Positions 1 to 11,223 of a DNA stretch of 64,000 bases are shown in pieces. The stretch is taken from the NCBI GenBank assembly GCA_037501455.1, contig CM074857.1, forward strand, positions 126,591,501 through 126,655,500. Direction: 5' to 3'. The stretch's first letter is position 1. The number at the start of each line of letters is the position of its first letter. A program made the position numbers and the translations under genes. The notes below the pieces were generated by a model. It was not told where the DNA came from and did not search any database. It saw nothing but the letters and a program-made list of their open reading frames with translations. The DNA is from Lantana camara (taxonomy: Eukaryota > Streptophyta > Magnoliopsida > Lamiales > Verbenaceae).

Positions 1-660
1 ACATTTATTATTTTTTCAATCTAACTATTTAGTGAAAGAGTATTTTTTCAAATCAACTATCTTCTGGAAGACTGATACCAAAATTTTCAAATTAACATGA
101 GTTTCTTTTCAATCAACTATTTTGTGAAAGCGTATTTTTTTTTTTTTCAAAAGATCTTCGATGCTCTTAAAAAAAAATGTATGCCCCTATTTCACACTAT
201 CTATTTATGTGGCAGGTAATTTTTTATTAGGGTCAAAGATTTTTTTGATAACACCAATTGAGATTTGTCCCGATATTCTTGCAATATGGGTCATCCTTCT
301 CCAGTATTTTTTGTCGGAAGCTATTAGAGAACACAATCATAAGGCTCATCGGGCATAGGAGAAGTATGCTTCCAACCATTGTAGTCTGTGTCTCCACAAT
401 CCGACGGAGAAATATCAACATTCGTGCCGGTTAAGTGTTGAATTTATGTTAGGACAGTATGACATTATATTTATACTTAGAATTAGATACAATCTAAACC
501 CAATACCAATACAAATCCAATTCAAAAAATACCATATACACGAAAACTTTTTGTCATAAAAAGGAAAATAATTTTTCTAGATTTGGAAAAAAACATCAGT
601 AAATTGTTACTTTTCAGTTTTCACCCTTTGATGTAAAAAGGGACACTCCAAGAAGACTCA
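1..660. other. AT-rich sequence without a recognised gene
   Basis: No open reading frame here resembles a known protein. The first 150 bases hold short repeats of the form 'tcaatcaactatttngtgaaag', probably a decayed interspersed repeat. I see nothing else in it. Confidence 0.5.
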
Positions 661-676
661 GAATACTTTGACAGGC

Positions 677-1015
677 TTAGACGTGATGTTGGTAAAACAG
701 TTGTTTTCCATCGTGATAAATAGCGTGAATATGGTAATAAGGGCCGCTACAAGCTCCGTTCGAGATGAACAGGGTACTGCAAGTTGTGGGAGCGGAAGGA
801 TTGGAGCCCTTGGGAGGTGCAGGGGTTGGTACCATACGGTCGTCAGCCTCAAAGTTGGTGAAACTACTGTCGTCGGCCACAGGGAGAGTCCCAATGGTGG
901 CGCTTCTATGGAGTCTAAGGTGAGATGAGGTAGTACCGCGGCCGGCTTTGCCAGAGAGCCCTAGCTCTAGATGACCCTGATCGTCATCTTTCTTCCCCAA
1001 ATGGGGAATCACCAT
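677..1015 (-). other. GC-richer ORF remnant, unknown
   Basis: This 112-codon open frame lies in a patch that is clearly richer in G and C than its surroundings. It is proline- and serine-rich in the middle and shows no domain I recognise. An overlapping plus-strand frame is open over much of the same stretch, so openness may simply reflect composition. It could be an exon relic or part of an old transposon; I assign no function. Confidence 0.2.
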
Positions 1016-1044
1016 TTCAAACTTGAAGTCAGATGTGATTTTTT

Positions 1045-1265
1045 TGATAAGAGTGTAATACCCGACCTTTGAATTGTGTTGTACTTAAGTGCCCTAAACT
1101 AATAAGAAAATGACACGTGTACCCAACTGACCAATAAAAAAATGACACGTCGATATTGGGCACTTAAGTGGAACAAAATTTAAAGGTTGAGTACTAAAGT
1201 GTAAAAATTCAAAAGTTGGGTACTAAAATGCAAAACACCCCAAAGGTTGGGATACAAACAAAGAT
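1045..1265. repeat. Foldback-like miniature element
   Basis: The two halves are inverted relatives of each other: 'acttaagtgccc' on the left pairs with 'gggcacttaagt' on the right, around a core with two 'aatgacacgt' motifs. A relative lies at 40618-40862 (same 'attaagtattaaagtacaaaac' style ending), so it belongs to an interspersed family. Exact ends were not determined. Confidence 0.45.
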
Positions 1266-3139
1266 TAACCTTTTTTTATATTATCTCCCACTAAAATTAA
1301 ATTTACCAACAAGATTGATGACTATAATTTTCAGTCAGTTGGAAAATGGAAAGTAAGTACACATTTATCATAATTACATAAAGAGAGAAATATAATTTCG
1401 TTTCGTAATACATGGTCATTTTTACTTTTGGTCCTAAATCTTGGAAAATTTTTAATTTGAGTCCCACCCAAATTAATTTTTCTCAATTTGACTTTCGTTA
1501 GTTTTTAAACGGAATGTTGACTCCGACCATTAATTTTTGTAATTTCAATTATGTTTAATTCAATATTTGTTAAATTATAATTTACATATCTAATTAGTAA
1601 ATAATTAGATAATAAATTCACATACAATAATATAATTGAAGAAAATTACACATATTATTTTTTACCTGCGAGGCCCCTCCAATACTCAAATCAATACTGG
1701 ATTCGTTAAGGAATTTGTTTAATGAGTTCGAATGCTATTAAATGCACTTACCTAGTACTGTTTATGGCGAACGTATTTATAGTAGAGACCCGAAACGCAC
1801 TGAGCATGTTGCATTTAATGTGTATGCCTCAACCCGACTATTTTGTTATTTTCGAACTGATTAGGACTATATCCGTGATATCTCATTTCCTCTTTTATCT
1901 CTATTTTGAAACATTAATTGCTCTCTTGTACACTGGCTGATGGAATCGGATGGTTACATGTTTCCCACCTGAAGTGCAGGCGGTGCGCGAACTTGCCTGG
2001 ACCCCCAATACATTGACCTCAGGGTTGACATACGGGGTCATTATCCGTAATGGATATGGATCGATCTAAGCTTTTCGACACTAGACCTCTGGTCTTGGCC
2101 AGTTTGGCCTTGGCATGCGTAGTCTCTTTGGGTATCGGTTTCCCCATATACATCGATCTCCCATGCGATTCGAGATTAGGCTTGGTCGATCTCACCTTGA
2201 GGCTCGACTAAACTCTAGAGTTTAGGTAGTGGTGCCACATGGTACCCACACGCATCCACGTGGCATTCTTCTATATGGCCAGCGTATCAATTGTGTGGCT
2301 TGAAGGTCCACGAGGCTTCTCGTATGGTGGGCCACGTGACACCTGCGAATATGCTATGTCAAGGGCCCCTCAAATTGGCCAAGTGTTTTTACACTTGGGT
2401 AATTTCTCGAAGCACCAATCTATCCAAGTTTAATCATGATCGTTGCAGTCGAAGATAAACCATAATTAATATTGTTTTCGCCTTGCTAAATCAATCTGTA
2501 TGCGTAATAATCGTGATGTTTCATATTTTGAGAAGTTACTTTTTCACCCTCTATAAATTTTAGGATCTTTGGGCCCTCATTTTTCACCTTTACGCTTTGA
2601 CTCTCTCGAACTGTCCGACCTCGCGTAGCATTCATCGACCTGCAGCTCGGTTTCTTCGATCCTCAAGCTTTTAGGTAACTTGCCATCTTTCCCTTGTCTC
2701 AAATTTCTTCTTTTATTAGGGACTTCTTGGTGGGAATTATCTAGTATTCTTTACTATATATGGACCTGCAATCCTCTTTTTCTCCTTCCTCCATTCCATC
2801 TCCGAATCAAGGTTTGGAAAGTTAACATTCGGCTTGTTCCAATGGTGTGGACCACCTTGAAGGGTACTCCTAGGAATGCGGCAGAGAATCCCTCGGGAGC
2901 CTAGCTACGGCAATGAGGGCACCATCAACTTACCGCCATATGACAGTTTGGGGTCCTTCTTTTCGTATTCAGACGACGAAGGTACCTCGAGCTCCACGAT
3001 GGTGAATGTCACCCGCTTCATAGGGGTTAGATCTTACGTACAGGGCCTCATACGGTCGAAAATCGAGGCCTGGATCCTTCGACCTCTTCTCCAAACCCTT
3101 AGGTCGAGGAACAACCTCATACTGTACCTCGAGAGGGAC
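1266..3139. other. No supported gene; probable decayed transposon
   Basis: From about 1960 to 3130 the sequence is less AT-rich and contains several short open frames, including overlapping plus- and minus-strand frames near 2876-3166. None matches a family I recognise. The stretch from about 2880 continues on the far side of the hAT insertion (4234 onward), so it was once contiguous. A degenerate retroelement is the likeliest source, but this is not shown. Confidence 0.3.
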
Positions 3140-4225
3140 CAGTGGCGGAGCCAGAAATTTCATTGAGGGGGGTCGACTAAAGCATAATACTAAAAAAAAG
3201 AATTAACAAGTTAAATTCAATTTTTTTTTTTTTTAAAGTACTTACAAGTTTGTGTTTCACAAATGTCCACGTCGGTTACCCATATTTTAAAAACGATGCA
3301 TAATTAAATCATTGGAAACACTGTTAAATATATTATTTTTAATATATGTAATGAAACAATCATTCAACCATTCGTTGTCTATCCTATTTTTCAACCGATT
3401 TTTGATGGATTTCATTGTAAAAAATTCTCTTTCCATTGTAATTGTTGCAACTGGTAGAATTAAAGTCAATTTTGGAAGCAAGTATACACGTGAATATACA
3501 TCATTTCTCTGTCTACACCAATTTTCTAGCAAAATCACCAATCTCTTTCAATTCAGAGAAGATTTCATCTGATATCATACTAATAATATAGTTCTGAAAT
3601 TCATTTTCAATTTTATTTTTTGGTTTTTACTTTTTTGAGGAGGCCGAACTTATTGAATCAAATCTTTTGCTTTATGATGAGAAACTTATCCATATTGATA
3701 ATTGATAAAATAAACCTTATTTAAAATATAAAAAAAAATAAAATTAATTTTAAATTTATATTCAATTATAAAATAAAAATAAAAAAAGAAAGTTCAGTCC
3801 ACAAACAAATTAAAAATAAATCTCTAACCGATCACTGTGCAGGCGATTGAAGAAATTTGATTTTATTGTTGTGTATATAGCGGAGAGGAGATGAAATATG
3901 GGTTGAAATATAACAGAATTTGATTGGAGGAGCTTGATTCAACAATTGGTTGGGTCTAGAGCTAGAAATTAAAGTCCAATTAAAATTGAAACCTAAAAAT
4001 TTCAATTTGTGTGGTCTCAATTATTAATAATTTATTATATTGACCCCAACTAATATTAATTTTAATTTTGGAGAGGGGGGTCAATAATAACAAATTCCAT
4101 AAAATCACATATACTTATAATAATAAAATTTCAACCCCAAAAATATATACATATAATAATTAAAAAAAAAAAAAAGTTGAGGGGGGTCAAGTGTACCCCC
4201 TCAAGACAAGGTTGCTCCGCCACTG
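3140..4225. mobile_element. hAT-superfamily DNA transposon, truncated
   Basis: The ends are inverted: 'cagtggcggagc' on the left and 'gctccgccactg' on the right. The element is flanked by a perfect 8-bp target duplication, 'agagggac' at 3132-3139 and 4226-4233, which is the size typical of hAT elements. An hAT dimerisation-domain fragment lies inside on the minus strand. At about 1.1 kb it is far too short for a full transposase, so it is a deletion derivative that would need enzyme from elsewhere. Confidence 0.88.
3287..3541 (-). pseudogene. hAT transposase C-terminal dimerisation fragment
   Basis: The frame reads LTLILPVATITMEREFF, then an MKSIKNRLKNR stretch and EWLNDCFITYI. This is the pattern of the hAT C-terminal dimerisation region (Dimer_Tnp_hAT) of plant hAT transposases: a hydrophobic LP-A-T--E---S-MK-IK-RLRN motif followed by W---L. 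The usual E-R-F-S is altered. The catalytic domain and zinc finger are missing. It lies inside the 3140-4225 element, which supports the assignment. Confidence 0.72.
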
Positions 4226-4382
4226 AGAGGGACAAGCCTAACATATTTACCGAACTTTGGTGTCGATGGACCAAACAAAAGCTACTACAACAGCTAATGA
4301 ATTAAGACTCGTACATCCTCACGTGAATTCAAGGCAAGTTGATAGGGGAATTAAGTTGTCTCCTTCAATTTTGTATAGAATG

Positions 4383-4715
4383 TAGGGTTGTTCAAAAAAC
4401 TCGATAAACGAACCAAATCGAACCGGTTTTTGGTTTGTCGATTTTCGAGTTTTGATTTATCGGTAAATTCGGTCCGGTTGTCCAGTTAAACTGAACCGAA
4501 AAGAAAACCGGTGTGTGTAGTGCATGGTTCGGTAACCGGCCACCGAACCGAACCCTTTTTTTAGAATTTATGAAATTGAATTATAATTTAGTATTTGCTA
4601 TTTGGTAAATCGTTTCTCTCAGATGACAATTCTCATTTTCTCACTCTCACTTCGGCCTTCCAGAACTAGAACAAAAGCCCTAGCCGCCTTTTGTTAGTTT
4701 GTATGAACACCCCTA
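4383..4715. mobile_element. hAT-like miniature element
   Basis: The left end 'tagggttgttcaaaaaact' is the inverted partner of the right end, which finishes 'gaacacccctaa'. Near-identical 8-bp flanks (atagaatg at 4375-4382 and aaagaatg at 4716-4723) look like a diverged hAT target duplication. The interior has repeated 'aaccgaaccg' motifs common in plant elements of this type. There is no coding capacity. Confidence 0.68.
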
Positions 4716-4873
4716 AAAGAATGAGTTATTAAATTTTAGAATTAATTTGAATTATGTTTTGCTAATTGCTAAAAGCATCTTTTTTTATTTTGGAAAAAAT
4801 AAATTTTCTCAAATTTAAATTTCTGACTCAGTGAATACTAAAACTTTTCAAAATTTTGAATTTATAGTTGTTA

Positions 4874-5137
4874 GGGTTAATTACACCCAACCTCCATATT
4901 AGACGTGGTAATTACAATTTGTCACCATTTTTAGATTAAATTACAGACACCACCCTTCATAAAATAAATAATTACACTTAACCCCCATTTTCGTTTAAAA
5001 ATCTCTGAAGTAAGCAAAAATTTAATGAGAACCTAAAAATACATTCAGTTGATTTTGGTCAATTTTTTTATTCCTTTGTCGCCCTTGGGGGCTAACTGTA
5101 ATTAACTATACTAATATGGGGATTAGTTGTAATATTT
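4874..5137. repeat. Probable foldback miniature element
   Basis: The left part ('ttaattacacccaacctcc ... atattag') and the right part ('ctaactgtaattaactatactaatatgggg') are partly inverted copies. The ends were not fixed and no clear target duplication was found. Confidence 0.38.
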
Positions 5138-5317
5138 TTAATAGAATTTTCCAATTGTCATTTTTGGACAAAATATAATCATTATAACGACTATATTCCT
5201 CTTTCAACTATAATTAACTATGCACTTCATTCATATTTTTATTTCACTTTTTATTTAGTGATAATGCTATCTATAATTGTTAATTTGAATTCCTCAATTG
5301 ATGGACTGACATCTTAC

Positions 5318-5733
5318 GTAGGGATGGCAACGAGCCGAGTCGGCTCGCGAGCTACACGAGCCGAGCCGAGCCGAGCCCGAACCCGAACCCTTTATTTCTT
5401 GGCTCGTGGCTCGCGAGCCCATATATTTAATTAAAAAAATAATATTTTTAATTTTTATGTATATAAATATTTTATTAATATATAATATTATATATATATT
5501 CATTAAATTTAATACAAAATGAATAAAAAATAATATATTTATTATATATATTCATTTAATATATATTATTATATATAAAAATATATTAAATTATTAAAAA
5601 AACTAATTTTTTTATTAAAAATAATATTAAAGGCCGAGCCTCGAGCCGAGTCGAGCGGGGTTCGAGCCTTGGTCGAGCCGAGCCTGAGCCCTGAAAAAAG
5701 GTCAAGGCTCGGCTCGGCTCGTTGCCATCCCTA
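5318..5733. mobile_element. hAT-like miniature element with GAGCC-rich ends
   Basis: Long terminal inverted repeats begin 'tagggatggcaacgagcc' and end 'ggctcgttgccatccctac'. Flanking octamers 'catcttac' and 'catcttag' fit a diverged 8-bp target duplication. The arms are dense in 'ggctcg/cgagcc' motifs and the centre is pure AT-rich filler. There is no coding capacity. Confidence 0.75.
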
Positions 5734-5741
5734 CATCTTAG

Positions 5742-6169
5742 TATATAATTGTTATGTACTGTTTGGGCTTGGATTCTAATGTGCATGCAAGGGGTCCAAA
5801 ACCTGAAAAAGATTAAGCCCAAGGAAATTAGCAGCTGATTAAGAATACATACTGATACTGGGTGATAGATTTCCTTGTACTCGCTAAGAGTTTCGGTTAT
5901 ACATTTTCGTCATCTTAGTATGCCTTGTAACTGTCGTATACTAGTTTAACTTCATACCATTCTCTTGTAACATTTCTATCGGTTTCTATCACTAGAAATT
6001 ATTAGTTAGTGGTGTTAGCAAATTTTGCAAAAATTATTTAGTTTGATTTCCTAAAATTCGCTCAAATCTTTTTTAAATTAAATAAGTCTTATTTTTAATT
6101 AATACATTATTCTAGTTAACTTAAATAAGTATTTTTAAAGAATTTAATACTTTATAATAATTTAAAAGA
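5742..6169. other. No gene seen
   Basis: This is AT-rich spacer between a miniature element and a DUF295 gene relic. I see no open frame, RNA gene or structured repeat in it. Confidence 0.5.
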
Positions 6170-6602
6170 TCGATTGTTCCTCACTTGTTTGAGAAGATAT
6201 ATAAAATCTAGGAAGGGGAATGGGTAGAGGGAGTAGAAGATGTACCAAAGGAGGTAGTTGATGAGGAAATGGAGTGGGAAGATTGGAGATATGGATCGGC
6301 TTAGTTTCGTGTGTTTGAATTGGATTTGATCAATGGTGGGTACAAGAAGACTAAAGATTTGGGTGACACAGATAACAACTCTATATGTTTTTGACCGTGA
6401 TTCAGAGTTGTCCGGAATCAAATCCAATCATATATATTTTACAGATGATTATGAACAAAAATATTCCTTTTTGTTTAAAAGAGGTGGAAGAGATATGGGT
6501 GTTTACGGCTTGGAAGATGACCAAATTAAACAATTTAAGATCGACTATTCGTCACAACGGAGGGGAATTTGTCCCCCATTTTGGTTCATACCGTTCCTCT
6601 GA
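6170..6602 (+). pseudogene. DUF295 F-box gene relic, 3' end only
   Basis: This stretch is collinear at the DNA level with the 3' part of the DUF295 pseudogene at 9685-10812, from 'gattgttcctcacttg' to 'ttttggttcatacc'. The reading frame is lost: acidic EEMEWEDWRYGSA coding is followed by an in-frame stop, and later pieces lie in different frames. DUF295 (KIB1-4 beta-propeller) proteins are usually F-box proteins. Only the last third survives, so it cannot be functional. Confidence 0.7.
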
Positions 6603-7130
6603 TTATTTCATGTGCTTGTTTGCTTTGCAACACGTTAAGAAATTGTGCAGAGATTCATGATTACCAGGCTGATTCTTTTGAGGAGATTCTTGAAAGTTAG
6701 ACAAGGCAAAAATATTTGTAATAGAAACCACGTTACGTTGTCGAAGAGGTAATAGAAATCACAAAACATGTTAGTATAATTTTAGTCAGTTTTTGGAAGG
6801 AAAGTTTGATTCTAATAATTTTAGTTGTAAGTCGGTATAAATATGACCATATAGATAAACAGAAACCAAAATTCGTATGAAGGGTAAAATAGTAAAATCA
6901 TACATTCTGCTAAATTTAATGGAGGAAGTAACGGGTCAAGGGAGAATTCGTAATTTCTCAAACCTCAAGGGGTAACCTATAATTTCGCCATACCTTAGGG
7001 GGGATTGTCCGTAATTATCCCTTTCCCTTTCAGCTAAAAGATTGATCTGAACTTGTATTTTTGTGGAATTGGCTTCAGTCTGTTTTAATCAACGAAGTGA
7101 AATGAACGGTCAAGTGTCAACTAAGGGAGA
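6603..7130. repeat. 3' flank shared by the DUF295 copies
   Basis: A block including 'agtcagtttttggaaggaaag' and 'atataaatatgaccatatag' recurs at 10813-11090 and 29566-29820, always directly after the DUF295 sequence. It therefore travelled with the gene during duplication and probably contains its old 3' UTR. No gene is seen in it. Confidence 0.65.
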
Positions 7131-7553
7131 ATTACATTTGACTATCCTCACTTTAGGCCTAATTAAAATTTAGTCCCTGTACTTTCATTTATTACAAATT
7201 AGTCCCCGGCTTTTGTATTCCGTTTGGGGTCCATGGGTTCAGTTAGGGTTCCGTTAATTTTTTTTGTATTTTGTCCAAAATACCCCTAAGGATTATTCTG
7301 TTATATATTAAATGTTCAAGGGTCGTTTTATTAATATTTATAAATTTTAGGGATTATTATGCAAACATTTGTATTTAAATTATATAAAATAATAATATTT
7401 ATAATTTATGTATATAATTGATAAATTTTTATTTTATTATATAATTTATTTTTATAATTGACATTTGTTGAAAAACTAAAAGTGATGGACGATTTAAAAA
7501 TTACGGGACTAAAAAAACCAACATATTTCCTATGGGACTAATGCAATTTTCTC
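7130..7553. repeat. Probable MULE-type miniature element
   Basis: The arms carry inverted 'tttagtccc' and 'gggactaa' motifs at both ends ('aaatttagtccctgtac' on the left, 'acgggactaaaa' and 'atgggactaatgc' on the right). This is typical of plant foldback elements. The ends and target duplication are not resolved. Confidence 0.38.
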
Positions 7554-7564
7554 AAAGAACTTTT

Positions 7565-7692
7565 ATATTAATACAAAGCATTCACGTATGTATTTGTGTA
7601 ACTTTTTAAACACACGCACATCCAAGTGGGGTTCGAACTCGAGACCTTGTCTTCGAGAATGAACCCATTAACCACTTGGACCAACCCCTGTT
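7565..7692 (-). mobile_element. tRNA-derived SINE, minus strand
   Basis: Read on the minus strand, it contains an A-box-like 'ttggtccaagtgg' and, about 35 bases later, a B-box-like 'gagttcgaacccc', followed by a short 3' tail. This is the split internal RNA polymerase III promoter of plant SINEs. A second copy lies at about 36825-36925 on the plus strand. It is not a tRNA gene because no cloverleaf can be closed. Confidence 0.55.
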
Positions 7693-7770
7693 GGAAAATA
7701 TAAAATTATATATGTAATTGTGCAACTATATGTAAATATTGAGGAAGTGTTGTGTTATGCCACTGATAGA

Positions 7771-7926
7771 TGCTATGATGCACGGATACGGACACGGCGA
7801 TACGGACACGACACGACACGGATTTTTTCTTGAATTTCCCACGTGAGGAGTGTCCGACACGAGTGTCCGACACGACACGACACGATACGACAAAATGATA
7901 TTTTTAGGAGTGTCCGTGCATCATAG
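7771..7926. repeat. GTCCGACACG foldback element
   Basis: Inverted ends 'atgatgcacggatacg' and 'gtccgtgcatcat' enclose internal repeats of 'cgacacgacacg'. Diverged relatives lie at about 43370-43530 and 61620-61795. It is non-coding. Confidence 0.65.
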
Positions 7927-7929
7927 GAT

Positions 7930-8541
7930 AAATGTTAAATGAATTTTTTTCCTCTTAATATGAAATACTTACATTTGAATTTTGAGCATTATACATGGAT
8001 TTTAAGAAACTATTGTTTTATACAATCGTTAGTTATTAAATAAAGAATTTTTCTTTAAATATGAAGTATAAAATTATGTAATTGTGGAACTATATCTAAA
8101 TTTTGAGGAATTGTCGTATTATTCATTGATATGACTAAACAAAGGACAATAAGGTCATTTTAAAATAGTTAGGGAGTTAACTAAAAAAATTATTAGATTT
8201 AGAAATATACTAAAATTTCAAGTCCTATTTATGATTAAACTCAAAATATCCCTCGCTAAAACCATTTTTTTTTTTTTTATATTTTGGAAAAGAAAATTCT
8301 CAAAATTTAAGTTTCTGACTACATCAATACTAAAACGTTTCAAATTTCTGAATTTAAAATCTTTATGGAACTGAATTTTTCCTTCTTCCAATTTAATGAG
8401 ATTAAAATAGAAAATTTCCCTTAAAATTCATAAATAACCCTTTATAAATAAAAGTAGTCGCATTTTGTTCATAAATTAACTCATAAAGTTTAAATAACTT
8501 TAATAAAATATAGGATTAATTAATAATGTATGACATCTAAA
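7930..8541. other. No gene seen
   Basis: This AT-rich spacer ends in the left target duplication of the next element. I see no coding or structural signal. Confidence 0.5.
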
Positions 8542-8550
8542 TTTGTATTG

Positions 8551-9050
8551 GGCCAAATTATCAATTTAGTCCCACAGGATTGACCCCTCACCAATTTAGT
8601 CTCGTGCTTTTGGAATAATTTAATTTAGTCCCAAATCCTAAAATTCTCGACCAATGTGGTCCCAAATGCTAACAGACGTTAGAAAAATAACGGGATTGAC
8701 CAAATTTCTGAACGGTAATAAACATGTGAGAGTATTATTGTGGAGAAATTTTGGAAATTTCTCAACAAATCGAAGAAAATCGAAGGCGGGCTCCTAGGGT
8801 TTTTTGTAAAAGAAAGGGTAGAATAGTTGGGGGATATATGAATGAGTAAATTGGATGTGTTAGGGTTCTATTTTTTACCCTCCTAACTCTAAGTCAGCGT
8901 GTCAAATTGTCAATTTCGTTAGTATCCGTTAGCATTTGGGACCACATTAGTTGAGAATTTTAGAATTTGGGACTAAATTGAATTATTCCAAAAGCACGGG
9001 ACTAAATTGACGAGGGACCAATCCTGTGGGACTAAATTGACAATTTAGCC
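8551..9050. mobile_element. MULE-type miniature element, 500 bp
   Basis: A perfect 9-bp target duplication (tttgtattg at 8542-8550 and 9051-9059) brackets it, as expected for Mutator-like elements. The terminal inverted repeats are over 100 bases: 'ggccaaattatcaatttag' matches the inverted right end that finishes 'gacaatttagcc', and both arms repeat 'tttagtcccacaggattg'. No coding capacity is visible. Confidence 0.88.
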
Positions 9051-9059
9051 TTTGTATTG

Positions 9060-9660
9060 GTATTCATACTGGATTAGGATTATATGTGGTTTAACCAAAT
9101 CCCACTTGATCACACTTGATCCCACTTGATCACAAACATATATAAAAAAAAAAAAAATACCACTTGATCACAAACATATATACATAGGTTTCCCGCTAAT
9201 ATAAACATAACGTCGGATCTGTCCAAACCAACACATACAAACGCCCTATTTGCCGGCCACCGCCACCGCTACAACCACCGCCGCCCAATGGCTCTTCATC
9301 CGGATTGTCTTAGCCGGCCGCCTCCGCTGCCACCTGAGCCCGGTAGCTCTCTTTGTATATATATAGATAGGAAGTTGAATTAGATCACAAGAAAAGTTTA
9401 GATTTTTATTTACATACATGTGTTTAGCTTCTTGAACTAATATAAATATCTGATTGGCAGATTGGGGTGGAATTAATTTACCATTTCCATAAAGGATATA
9501 ATTGACAACTCGAAGTTGCACATTATCCTTTTCCTGCAACAGATCCGGGGGAAAAGCCCGGCTAAAGTGATACCGTCCGTTATTTCATATGTGACGATAG
9601 GCCGAACCAAAACAAAATGTTTTTTCTTGCTAGGTGTGATCCGGTGGGCTTCACTATGAC
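9060..9660. other. Upstream region of the DUF295 pseudogene
   Basis: This stretch contains a 'cacttgatc' short repeat and a (gt/at) patch near 9355. It holds no supported gene. A 'ttgctag/gtgtgatc' site near 9635 could be an old intron acceptor for the following F-box gene. Confidence 0.4.
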
Positions 9661-9684
9661 ATTCTTGCTCTGATCTTGAAAAGG

Positions 9685-10812
9685 ATGAACCAGATAGAAG
9701 ATTTTGTGGTTTTTGGTTCTGTTTGCAAATCATGGAGGATCGTTGCCCTCGATAATAAGAGGTACTTACCCCCTCAAATACCATGGCTTATGCTTCAAGA
9801 GAATCCGGAGAATCAATACCATCGCCAAATTTATAGTCTCTCCAAAGAAGATACATTAACAAAGAATCTTTATATGCCTGAATTGCATGATAAAATGTGC
9901 ATCGGATTGAACTATGGGTGGGTCTTCACGGTAACGCGATTTGGTGGTGAGATGAATTTAGTCCATCCAATTTTGCGCAAGCAGATTGAGCTTCCTTCTC
10001 GTAACTTTGTCGAGGGCGGCTACAAAGATAAAGAAATTTATCCGGTTTTTTTGTTCTTTTGTAGAGTGGCATTGTGTGGCAACCCGTCAGAATCATCAGA
10101 TTTTACGGTGATGGCTGTTCATACATCGCTCATATATGTTTATTATTGGAGACCAGGGTGTAAATATTGGATTTTGGTTAGGGGGAACCCAAGTATAAAG
10201 AATGTGACTGTTTATCAAAATCAATTTTATGCAGTTGCGGTTGATGGTAGAATTTTTATTTTGAAAAATGATCATGAAGGGTTGATTGTTCCTCACTTGA
10301 TTGGGAAGATAAAATTCTGGGCATTAGCTATAGGCACCAACATCTCATATATTGTGGGATCAACACGTGGATTGCTGGTTGTAATTCGAGACGGTTTTCG
10401 AGGGGTGGCCGCAGAAGAGGAAGCCTGCATTGGAAATGGGTAGAGGAAGTATTTGATGAGGAAATGAAATGGGAAGATTGGAGATATGAATCGGCTAAGT
10501 TTTGTGTGTTTGAATTGGATTTGATCGATGGTGTTTACAAGGAGACTAAAGATTTGGGTGATAAGAACTATTTTTGTGGGTCATAACAACTCGATATGTT
10601 TTGACCGTGTTTCGAAGTTGCCGGGAATCAAATCCAATCATATATATTTTACTGATGATCTCGAAAAGTGCTATTCCTTGTTGTTTAAAGGAGGTGGAAA
10701 GGACATGGGCGTTTACAGCTTGGAAGATGGTCAAATTACACAATTTAAGATGGACTATTCATCACATCGGAGTGGAATTTGTCCCCCATTTTGGTTCATA
10801 CCATCCCTCTGA
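9685..10812 (+). pseudogene. F-box/DUF295 (KIB-like) protein, frameshifted
   Basis: The first segment encodes the end of an F-box, with [11 protein letters not shown] just upstream of the ATG and then [19 protein letters not shown]295-type beta-propeller region follows (GLNYGWVFTV, NLVHPILRKQIELP, GSTRGLLVVI). The frame breaks near 10440 and again near 10565. The typical C-terminal block (LPGIKSNHIYFTDD, DMGVYSLEDG) then continues in a shifted frame to 10812. A deletion just before 9660 also removes the start of the F-box. Intact family members are SCF substrate receptors of unknown target. This copy looks dead, although the first 250 codons are open. Confidence 0.78.
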
Positions 10813-11223
10813 TTATTTCACATACTCGTTTGCTTTGTAACATGTTACGAAATTGTCCAGAGATTCATGATTACCAGGCTGATTCTTTTGAGGAGATTCA
10901 TGAAAGTTAGACTAGGCAGGAATATTTGTAATAGACACCACGTTACGTTATCCAAGAGTTAATAGAAATCACAAAACATGTTAGTATAATTTTAGTCAGT
11001 TTTTGGAAGGAAAGTTTGATTCTAATAATTTTAGTTGTAAGTTGGTATAAATATGACCATATAGATAAACAGAAACCAAAATTCGTTTAGGGTTTGTTAC
11101 ATTGACACCCCCTTAAGTTTTGTATAATTACACGAACTTTTTTCTTGTTTGATCCTTGATTTGAAAAGTGACTAAAACTTCTTCCATCGCCTTATTTTGC
11201 CGTAGACACTTACTGATCATTAG
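10813..11223. repeat. DUF295 3' flank joined to a miniature element
   Basis: The first 275 bases repeat the flank seen at 6603 and 29566. From about 11090 the sequence becomes the end of the 'attacattgacacccccttaag' miniature element, seen again at 29827 and 43665. It continues to the LINE insertion at 11224. Confidence 0.6.

Noticed and set aside
1722..1940. A 72-codon plus-strand frame
   Set aside because: It has no conserved motif and lies in AT-rich sequence with no gene context.
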